Shown: in pieces, positions 6,422-13,399 of the stretch
Numbering within the stretch: position 1 is the first letter of the stretch
Layout of the letters: each line of letters opens with the position of its first letter
Assembly (NCBI GenBank): GCA_011051475.1
Contig: DRLE01000069.1
Location: 1 to 17,992, forward strand
Origin: Gammaproteobacteria bacterium
GTDB lineage: Bacteria; Pseudomonadota; Gammaproteobacteria; SZUA-229
DNA length: 17,992 nucleotides
Direction of reading: 5' to 3'
Made by a program: the position numbers and the translations under genes
The notes under the pieces: model-generated
Database searches by the model: none
The model's input: the letters and a program-made list of their open reading frames with translations, nothing else
What the model was told of the DNA's origin: nothing

Positions 6422-6451
6422 ATTATACGATGTTTTTCTACCTGTTGTATA
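6422..6451 (-). promoter_or_regulatory. Candidate sigma-70 promoter of the TsuA-like gene
   Basis: On the minus strand a perfect -10 TATAAT (6427-6422) lies 18 bp after a weak -35 TATACA (6451-6446), about 60 bp upstream of the ATG at 6359. No terminator or small gene was found in the rest of 6360-6630 apart from the GC-rich hairpin at 6602-6617. Confidence 0.45.
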
Positions 6452-6601
6452 TCCGCGATACAGTGACGAATCGGCAGGCGAAAAATTCCCGTATTGTGTT
6501 TTTGTGCGGAAAACGAGGGGGCGACAGGTGGCGCTGGTCGGACGCATCACTATGTAGCGACAGAGTTTGCGCAGGTTACAGTATGGCTGGCTGATACGCG
6601 A

Positions 6602-6617
6602 CCGCCCGCAGGGGCGG
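6602..6617 (-). terminator. GC-rich hairpin after the giant gene, weak terminator
   Basis: CCGCCC (6602-6607) pairs with GGGCGG (6612-6617), 14 bp after the stop of the 1376-codon gene. There is no U-tract on the minus strand, so termination efficiency is doubtful. Confidence 0.35.
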
Positions 6618-6630
6618 CCACGTTTTCAGT

Positions 6631-9600
6631 CTAGACAGATACGCAGGGCAGTTCCTGCCAGCCTGCGGTGATGCTGATCTCGCCAATGGTGATATCGGAG
6701 GGCGGGAACAGTGATGCTGGCGAATTACCCTCAGCCACAGGGTCGTGAGTGTATACCAGGCATTCGTCGACATACAGTTCGTAAGCCGGGAAGCCGTCAT
6801 GTGAGCCGGAGAGTTTGTAGTACAGTTTTCCGTTCACTTCCTTGATATACAGATACAGTTCGGCGTTGATCGCCGGTGCCAGGGATACCAGTGGATTGGA
6901 ACCGTCCACCTTGAGATAGGCCATGGCGGCGATCGGTCCGTCTGGCCAGTAGCTTTCGGCCGTTGGCGGGTAGGTGTACGATGCCGCGATATCAAGGTTG
7001 TCTGAGGTTCGGGCCAGGGTATCGGTTTCGACAGGTGTTGCTTCCGCCTTGATGGCTTTCCACCAGTCAGGCTTGCCGCTGACATCGAGCGTGTCATCGG
7101 GGTCATAGGCGCGGGTTTCGCCAAAGGCGATGGCGTCTGTCTGCAGACGGGGCCAGCCGAGCTCGGTGCCAAAGGTCAGTGTTGCGTGAATCTCGGCGCG
7201 TGAGCTGCCGCCACTGTAGGCAAAGCCCCGATCATCACCGGCAAAATCATTGCCGATGGGCATGTTGAGGCTCACTGCTGGCGAAGGAATAAAGACGCGC
7301 AGCTTGATATCAACCTCTCGCCTTGCCGTGCCGAGTGGTTCGGCGGCAATACCATGAGATACACTGGATGTGGGAATGATCAGTGACTGATCATCGACAC
7401 CACCCAGCAACGCGAGGCTGCGTTCCTGCCCCTGAGCGTCAGTGATTAGACCGGAATCGACAGCGCTTCTGATGTTTTGCAGATGGTCATTGAGTTTTGC
7501 GGGTGATGATTGCCTGACCAGTTCGGTAGACAGCGCCTGCAGATCCGGATTGTTCACTCTACCGGAGGTCGGCAGTTTGAGATCGGGCGACGAACCGCCG
7601 CTGCCGGATTCTGTCGGGGTTATGCCGGTGGTGCCGGAATCAGCGGCTTCAGGTGTTTTACCCCCGCCGGAGATGGGAACGCCGGTATAGGCAGACACCA
7701 GTCCCCTGACCACGTCGCCGGCAATGGCATCCATGGCGGCGCGATGCTGACGGGTACTAGTAAAGGCTTCCTTGGTTGCATTGTTGATAAAGGACAGTAG
7801 TTCAGCTCCACGGGAGAGGTCACGGAAGATATCCGGGGTGCCGAGTACGGACAGTGCGTTGCTCATCCCGGACGGGTCGGGCACGCCCGGGGCGTTTTGC
7901 AGGTTGACTATCGGAGCGGCAAAGCCGGTTGGCGTAGTGTCGCTGCGGGATGCGCGAGACCCCGGGCTGACACCGGTTATATCTGCCGCCTTACGCTGAC
8001 AGCGGTTTTCAGGTTCGACAAAGCGTTCGATATCACGTTTTTCAGTGGCATTGCAGCATGACAGGAATACTTCGCCGAAGACGCCGCGAGTAGGCAGCGT
8101 GACGATACGGCTGGATACGACATAGTCCGGGCTGTTGAGTGCCACCAGTCGATGACCGTCGAGCAGCTCGAAGGCGACATAATTGCCGAGTACACCGATT
8201 GGCCTGTTGATAATGTTGTCGAGCAGGGAGCGGTCACCAAGTCTGTAGCGGTCGAAACGGATTGCCCGGCGGTCAGGGTCTTCACGCAACCAGATGGCCC
8301 GCATATACCGCATCGGGCTGGACTGTATGTGCGCGATCAGCTCCTTCAGGCGGCAATAATCCTCATGCTCGCGTCCCCGGTAGCTGCTGAAATCCACCGG
8401 CGGGGTGCTGGCAATACCAATGCTGACCGATGGATTGCCGCTGTTCAGGGTGGTGTTGACTGCATTGGTTTCGATGACGAATGACTGCGAATCCCTGAGG
8501 AAGCGTGAGCGATCAGTGGTGGCGAAAATTTCTATCCGGTTTATTGGATAACTTGTCGTTTCCTGCAGCACATTTTCGAGCAGGTCTGCAAATGGCAGGC
8601 CGGATGATGATATATCGCGGACAGCCTCGGCCGTATCAAAGCTGACAACGATTTCTTCCAGGTCATCATGTCTTATCGGCGAGGAGACAAAACGCGTCGG
8701 CGGTTGTGATGAGGTCTGGCCACGAGGCTGCAGCCTGATGCTCTGACCTGACCGGGTTCTGATCATCAGGCTTACACCGGGGCGCCAGGCTGCACTGAGA
8801 TTGATGTCCCAGCGCGAAAAAGTGGCATAGGGCGTTTCTATGCTGTAGACATCGCCACAATGCAGCAATCGCGAAAGCGAGCGGAAGGCGCGACTGTATC
8901 GTCTCGGCACAATCCGGCGGAGAATGCGCGAATGCCGGTCGAGAAACCGGGTTACCGGCTGTGACGGTGTATCGATGAACTTGCTGAAATTCGGAATGGT
9001 GCCGAACATATCCTGGTCGACCTCATAGGGAATCAGCAGTACCGGTTTTTCTTCGACGAGTTCTGTTTTTACAGAGTAGTGTTCGACAACCTGGAAATAC
9101 TGCAGGTTCATCATGTGATTCATATTGTGGTTATGAATTGTTCGTGTCTTGATGCGTTCGGATTCCTGCTGGTAGGAAGTGGTGACCACGGTCGCGCGCT
9201 GATGGCGAATGGCGGAGGCATTTTGTGTGACACTGTCGGAAATGCTCTGGGTGGTGGAAACATGCAGGGCGCGTCTGCCCGATGTCGAACTGGTGGTGTG
9301 ACCTCCGCCGCCGCCGATACTGAAGAAACCCAGGTCAAGGCTGGCGCCACCGCCACCGCTGGTTGAACTGCCACTCTGGTTTTCCTCCAGTGTGGCGTCG
9401 ACCACTTCATCAATACTGCGATCATGCTGCAACTCGTGTTCCAGCTTCTCTGTCTGTGTTCTGGATTCGGTGCGGGTATCGCGTTCCCTGCGTGTCCAGT
9501 CGATAAAGGCCAGGTTGATTTCTTCACAGGGTGCAAGTGAGGTGGAATAAAGCAGGCGCCCAAGTCCCCTGCCAACCGGGTACCAGCCATGCCGGTAGAG

Positions 9601-10761
9601 GTTGGAAAGACCTACCAGAATATTGCCGCCGAGGACAGCATAGGTGCTGAACGAGTCGTCACCGTAGTCCATGGGGGCAGCGACATTTTTGCGTCCGTAT
9701 TCCTTCTGGTTATTGAAAACCAGGCGAACATCCTCGATGTCGGTAAGTCTTAATGTTTGCCGGAAGTAATATTCCTTGGCGGGAAATTCGGACCGCGGGC
9801 GAAGACAGCAGTTACCATCGATATGTTCTTCATTGAGACCGAATGATTCGGGTGAAATTGTCGCGTCAATGTCATCGGGATCCTCAATGGTGCCGGCTGC
9901 ATCCGGGTTCTCGCGGCTATCCATCCACTCCCTGAGTTTGTCAATCAGGGTTTTGGGCACAAGGATGATATGGGGGGCCAGGAGACGGACGTTGTTTGCA
10001 AGGGCTTCACGCGTGAAGCTGTAGACAAAAGGCGAGTCATCGTCGGCAGCGGCATTTTCTATAATGACATCAAGACGTTCGATTTTATCCAGCGCCACAT
10101 CGGTGAGGTTGACCGAGGTATAGCCCTTTGCGTCGGTGCGTCCACTTCTCAGCAGTACGCTGTTTTTTTCTCCTTTAAGTTTTGCCTGCAACCTGTATGA
10201 GGCGTTTGGCGCAGGGCGGGAGCTTTCGTCATTAAACAGCATTCTGAATTTGCCGATCATTTGTACTGGTGTGACCGTGTTTCCGGAGATGCGCCTTGCA
10301 TCGCGCGGGCCTACGCCACTGAACAGGGGAGGCACAAGCTGTTCTTTCTCCTCGATTTTGATATTTTTGGGAGTGAGCCTTGTTTCTTCTATAACCTCTC
10401 TGATTATCGGTTCGACAGCGGCCGGGCGTTGAATTTCCAGACCGAGCGTGGCTGCCAGATCCGGGGCCTCAGCAGCCTTTTTTTTCAGGTCGGCGATGAG
10501 CTTTTGCGTGCTGTCAATCCTGGTCTGCAAACTCCGTTTGCTTGCTGCCGGCGTGTCGGCCGACAGTTTGGCTGACTCGTCGCGTAAACGCTTCAGTGAT
10601 TCTTCAGCCATGTGGAAAACGTGTTTGAAATCATCAATTTGCTCTCTGATGATTTTGGCGTTGTCATCGACACTGATGTCATTGTCGCGCCTGTCGGTTT
10701 GGGCGGGCCCGGTGGTGCGTGATTTAATGCTCTGTTTAGCCGGTGTTTTTTTCTTTGGCAT
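6631..10761 (-). CDS. Giant (1376 aa) multidomain protein of unknown function
   Basis: I do not recognise a named family for the whole protein. It has no signal peptide and no obvious transmembrane helix. In order: a Lys-rich N-terminus; a charged, probably coiled-coil helix (about 33-98); a small beta domain with GRTDAKGYTSVNL (207-219) like transthyretin/carboxypeptidase-regulatory folds; a conserved-looking block LGRLLYSTSLAPCEEINLAF (400-419); a charged helix (about 421-460); a Gly/Ser-rich segment (463-495) and Ser/Thr-rich helix; the HNHNMNH block (543-549); a middle region to ~930; a Gly/Pro/Ser linker (~1028-1068); and a C-terminal region (~1148-1365) with RVFIPSP, GDDRGF, SRAE and DGFPAYELYV, resembling DUF3238. 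ATG at 10761 follows AAGGAG. It is monocistronic. Function unknown; a structural or scaffold role is only a guess. Confidence 0.85.
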   Translation of the reverse strand: MPKKKTPAKQSIKSRTTGPAQTDRRDNDISVDDNAKIIREQIDDFKHVFHMAEESLKRLRDESAKLSADTPAASKRSLQTRIDSTQKLIADLKKKAAEAPDLAATLGLEIQRPAAVEPIIREVIEETRLTPKNIKIEEKEQLVPPLFSGVGPRDARRISGNTVTPVQMIGKFRMLFNDESSRPAPNASYRLQAKLKGEKNSVLLRSGRTDAKGYTSVNLTDVALDKIERLDVIIENAAADDDSPFVYSFTREALANNVRLLAPHIILVPKTLIDKLREWMDSRENPDAAGTIEDPDDIDATISPESFGLNEEHIDGNCCLRPRSEFPAKEYYFRQTLRLTDIEDVRLVFNNQKEYGRKNVAAPMDYGDDSFSTYAVLGGNILVGLSNLYRHGWYPVGRGLGRLLYSTSLAPCEEINLAFIDWTRRERDTRTESRTQTEKLEHELQHDRSIDEVVDATLEENQSGSSTSGGGGASLDLGFFSIGGGGGHTTSSTSGRRALHVSTTQSISDSVTQNASAIRHQRATVVTTSYQQESERIKTRTIHNHNMNHMMNLQYFQVVEHYSVKTELVEEKPVLLIPYEVDQDMFGTIPNFSKFIDTPSQPVTRFLDRHSRILRRIVPRRYSRAFRSLSRLLHCGDVYSIETPYATFSRWDINLSAAWRPGVSLMIRTRSGQSIRLQPRGQTSSQPPTRFVSSPIRHDDLEEIVVSFDTAEAVRDISSSGLPFADLLENVLQETTSYPINRIEIFATTDRSRFLRDSQSFVIETNAVNTTLNSGNPSVSIGIASTPPVDFSSYRGREHEDYCRLKELIAHIQSSPMRYMRAIWLREDPDRRAIRFDRYRLGDRSLLDNIINRPIGVLGNYVAFELLDGHRLVALNSPDYVVSSRIVTLPTRGVFGEVFLSCCNATEKRDIERFVEPENRCQRKAADITGVSPGSRASRSDTTPTGFAAPIVNLQNAPGVPDPSGMSNALSVLGTPDIFRDLSRGAELLSFINNATKEAFTSTRQHRAAMDAIAGDVVRGLVSAYTGVPISGGGKTPEAADSGTTGITPTESGSGGSSPDLKLPTSGRVNNPDLQALSTELVRQSSPAKLNDHLQNIRSAVDSGLITDAQGQERSLALLGGVDDQSLIIPTSSVSHGIAAEPLGTARREVDIKLRVFIPSPAVSLNMPIGNDFAGDDRGFAYSGGSSRAEIHATLTFGTELGWPRLQTDAIAFGETRAYDPDDTLDVSGKPDWWKAIKAEATPVETDTLARTSDNLDIAASYTYPPTAESYWPDGPIAAMAYLKVDGSNPLVSLAPAINAELYLYIKEVNGKLYYKLSGSHDGFPAYELYVDECLVYTHDPVAEGNSPASLFPPSDITIGEISITAGWQELPCVSV

Positions 10762-11134
10762 TTTTCATACTCCTTTATATTGCTGTGTTGTGGTTTTCCT
10801 CTAAAAGAACTTTATGATGTTGCGCATGTAACACATGCCGGTCTGTATGGGGGTACAGAAATAGCAGACGCAGAAAAGCGGGTGGTCAGGAATGCTGACG
10901 CTGTGTACCCGGTGTTTTCCAGTGAGTGCAGGGAACGAGAGAGAAGAGGGGGGGGATCAATATATGTTGTGATCATCTGTATTCCTTTACTTTTGATTCC
11001 ATGTGAGTCGGATAAGTTACCCGACTCGGATACATATTACTGACTATCGTCTGGAAGTAAAGCACAGCGTTTTTCCGGGATGGATTGCAGGCTGGTCACT
11101 TGTGGCGAAACTTCAAAGTTGCGAACAATTCTCA
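10762..11134. other. Divergent intergenic region between giant gene and porin
   Basis: No gene was supported here. It contains a 15-bp palindrome (10824-10838), a G8 run (10948-10955) and a perfect 7-bp-stem hairpin (11005-11011 with 11021-11027) without a U-tract. The porin promoter with its Fur box begins at 11135. No convincing sigma-70 promoter for the giant gene was found. Confidence 0.6.
10824..10838. promoter_or_regulatory. Palindromic operator candidate upstream of the giant gene
   Basis: GCATGTAACACATGC is a perfect 6-bp inverted repeat with a three-base spacer, centred 70 bp upstream of the start codon at 10761. Size and symmetry fit a dimeric regulator site. No regulator gene is adjacent, so this is a suggestion only. 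Confidence 0.3.
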
Positions 11135-11167
11135 TTTACTTTTTAAGTGATAATGGTTATCATTACG
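11135..11167 (+). promoter_or_regulatory. Fur box overlapping the porin promoter
   Basis: The 19-mer at 11149-11167 (GATAATGGTTATCATTACG) matches the Fur consensus GATAATGATAATCATTATC at 15 of 19 positions. It sits over a sigma-70-like promoter: TTTACT (11135-11140), 17-bp spacer, TATCAT (11158-11163). A weaker Fur-like 19-mer (11 of 19) is at 11121-11139. Start of transcription near 11170 would give a ~100-base leader before the ATG at 11273. Iron-replete repression of the porin is the natural prediction. Confidence 0.7.
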
Positions 11168-11272
11168 GAATTACTGTCCGATAGCCATTTTTCTGTTTGT
11201 TTTCGGTTGAACGGTTATAGAGGGCGACCAGGAACTCGGGAAAGCGGTTTCTCGAACAAGCAGTTTATTGTC

Positions 11273-12388
11273 ATGCAGTATGTAAAGCGGATTATCCTGA
11301 TAGTCTTTTTTCTGATGTTTTTTGTACCCGTTGCCGGTGCTGCAGCTCTCAGCGAGAGGCTTTCGGTCGGCGGCATACTGGCAGGGGCGATGCAGTGTCA
11401 GTCACTGTCAGGCGCCGCGAAAGAAAACAATGCCTGCGAGGGGGCATTGCCTGTGCAGCCGGAGATCAGTTTTCGTCCCACACGGAAGGATGAACTGTTT
11501 GCCAAGGTCGGCCTTGCGGCCGGCAATGGCCTGAACCGGGTTTCGCCTTTTCAGATTGCATCCTGGGCAGTGGATGTGTCCGATGATCTTACCGATATTA
11601 ATGGCAGCGGCAGAAGCTATCTGCTTACCGCCTGGTACCGCCATGAGTTCAGCCTGGCTTCAGGCAGCCGTCTCGGCGCCATAGCCGGCATTATTGATGC
11701 GACGGAATATCTGGATAACAACGCCTATGCCAATGATCCCTACACCCAGTTTATGAATGCGGCCCTGACCTTCGGACCCAATACTTTCGTACCGTCCTAT
11801 GACCTGGGTGCTGTCCTGGACTGGGATATTGCAGACTGGTCGATTCATGCCGTGGTTATGGATGTGAGCCAGAACATCGATAAAAACGAATATATTTTCT
11901 ATGGCGTGCAGATCGGTTATCGACTGAAAACCGCTCTGGGTGTGGGTAATTACCGGCTTCTGCTTGATGGTACCAGCAATGACTTTCTCGATGTCAGTGG
12001 TACCCGCAATACCCGGCACCAGTTTGCTATTCTGTCTTTTGACCAGGCGCTTGGTGATACCTTTGGCGTGTTCATGCGCATGGGCTGGCAGGATGAAAGC
12101 CCCATGATCAATTACCGGAGTATCTACTCAGGCGGGGTGGATATCAAAGGCGGCGCCTGGGGACGGCATGCGGACAATATCGGTCTGGGTTATGCCTATC
12201 TTGATGGTGGTAATCAGGCCCTGCAGCGCACACAGGTTGCTGAAGCTTACTACCGTTTTGTTTTCAACAGTGCTTTTTCCATGACTGCCGATGCGCAGTA
12301 TATGCAGGATATTCTCAGGCAGGACAGTAACGGGGAAGGCGGGCCTGAAGGTTTTCTTTTCAGTGTCAGAGCGGCTCTTTTCTTCTGA
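11273..12388 (+). CDS. OprB-family carbohydrate porin
   Basis: This 371-residue outer-membrane protein has a signal peptide (about 1-24, ending AGA), then amphipathic strands ending in Phe-Phe as beta-barrel porins do. PEISFRPTRKDELFAKVGLA, ATEYLDNNAYANDPYTQFMN, LLLDGTSNDFLD and NIGLGYAYLDGGN are typical of carbohydrate-selective porins of the OprB type. These let sugars or other small solutes through the outer membrane. Two cysteines near the N-terminus (CQSLSGAAKENNAC) could form a disulfide. I place the start at ATG 11273 because it begins the signal peptide; a GTG in frame at 11147 would put the start inside the Fur box. The Fur-box promoter (11135-11167) suggests iron regulation, unusual for a sugar porin, so the true substrate may differ. 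It is convergent with the next gene, 35 bp away. Confidence 0.88.
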   Translation: MQYVKRIILIVFFLMFFVPVAGAAALSERLSVGGILAGAMQCQSLSGAAKENNACEGALPVQPEISFRPTRKDELFAKVGLAAGNGLNRVSPFQIASWAVDVSDDLTDINGSGRSYLLTAWYRHEFSLASGSRLGAIAGIIDATEYLDNNAYANDPYTQFMNAALTFGPNTFVPSYDLGAVLDWDIADWSIHAVVMDVSQNIDKNEYIFYGVQIGYRLKTALGVGNYRLLLDGTSNDFLDVSGTRNTRHQFAILSFDQALGDTFGVFMRMGWQDESPMINYRSIYSGGVDIKGGAWGRHADNIGLGYAYLDGGNQALQRTQVAEAYYRFVFNSAFSMTADAQYMQDILRQDSNGEGGPEGFLFSVRAALFF

Positions 12389-12423
12389 TGAAGCCGCTGG
12401 CATGATATCGGCAGAGCCTCTGC

Positions 12424-13149
12424 TTACCGGGCTTTGCGACGGGCCAGTCCAAAGAGCCCGAGAAGCCCGGAGGCGAACAGCCAGACAGCCGCGGGAACGG
12501 GTACGGCAGGGGTTGCCGCCCAGTCGATCGAGCGTTGCGTAATGTCCAGACCGGCCCGGGTTTCAAGGTCATAATTTGATGAGTGTCCATAGAACGGGGT
12601 AATAACAGCCCGTCGTTTGTTATGAACCAGCAGGGCCGCCGCATCCGTACCCCTGCCCAGAACCGTGGTGTCGGCGCCCGGTGTTGGAATGGCACTCATA
12701 TAGGAGTAACCAAGATCGGTAATGCCCAGGCTGAGCCCCGAGGTAATGTAATGGCTGTTGTTTACCACATCGAGCTGCGCCGGCGACTGCCAGGAAAGTT
12801 CGTCGGCATTCGTGCTGCTGATAAGACCCAGTGCCAGTGCCGTGGCCTGGGTGCCATAGCCTCTGAAAAAAACCGTACCCACCTGGTTGCTGTCGACAGC
12901 GTTGAGGAAATTGTTTATATCAAGCGGGTTGTTGCTGCCATACTGAAAGGCGACAACATCGTAGGCGGAATAGTCAAAGCGGGAGCCCCAGTCAAGCGCA
13001 TCGGAAACGGTGACCGAATTACCCAGCCCGATCAGCCGGTCATAAACCTTGATACTGCTATTACCGTCGGCCAGCAGAATCGTGGCGGCACTGGTGTTAA
13101 TGGTTGCTGTCAGGATGAAGACGGTTAGTGAAAAGCTTGTGACGCGCAT
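12424..13149 (-). CDS. Secreted VPVPA-CTERM protein with ThuA/amidotransferase-like core
   Basis: This 241-residue protein has a signal peptide (about 1-21), a core that opens ATILLADGN-x-KVYDRLIGLGNSVTV and continues FDYSAYDVVAFQYGSNN, and a C-terminal tail VPVPAAVWLFASGLLGL followed by ARRK (about 216-240). The core alternates strand and helix like ThuA or class I glutamine-amidotransferase-like domains, ending in ITQRSIDWAA; no catalytic Cys/His/Glu triad is evident, so it may be a binding module. The tail is an exosortase (VPxPA-CTERM) sorting signal nearly identical in protein sequence to that of the gene at 1419-2072. Start ATG at 13149 follows CAGGG. Unlike the other gene, no -24/-12 sigma-54 site was seen upstream. 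Export and sorting are confident; the core fold is an inference. Confidence 0.85.
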   Translation of the reverse strand: MRVTSFSLTVFILTATINTSAATILLADGNSSIKVYDRLIGLGNSVTVSDALDWGSRFDYSAYDVVAFQYGSNNPLDINNFLNAVDSNQVGTVFFRGYGTQATALALGLISSTNADELSWQSPAQLDVVNNSHYITSGLSLGITDLGYSYMSAIPTPGADTTVLGRGTDAAALLVHNKRRAVITPFYGHSSNYDLETRAGLDITQRSIDWAATPAVPVPAAVWLFASGLLGLFGLARRKAR

Positions 13150-13399
13150 ATCGGGTTACCCTGGTAGTCTGTACAATTTATAACCACATTATTTTGCTGC
13201 GCTGCTGGCGCGATTTAATGTAATTACGATTGATATTCTATATAGATAGCAGTTTGTTGGGTAAATGACAGGGTATAAAGCTTCTATCCGACGAGCGGTA
13301 GTGTAAAATAAAGCGACACATTGTCTGTGCTTTCGGTAGCAGGCGGGCAGACTTCTGCGGCTGCGGCCTGGTTATGGCTGGATTGCGGCCCAGTGGAGT

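Noticed and set aside
10736..10768. Ten-codon ORF (MKNAKEKNTG) overlapping the start of the giant gene
   Set aside because: Its ATG is only one base after the Shine-Dalgarno sequence, too close for use; the spacing suits the ATG at 10761.
10948..10955. G8 run as a promoter phase-variation tract
   Set aside because: It is not positioned in a recognisable promoter spacer of either flanking gene.
11005..11027. GAGTCGG/CCGACTC hairpin as a terminator or sRNA end
   Set aside because: No U-tract on either strand and no promoter or conserved upstream structure was seen.
11147..11272. Upstream GTG start giving a longer porin
   Set aside because: The extension is encoded over the Fur box and predicted transcript start and would precede a clear signal peptide.
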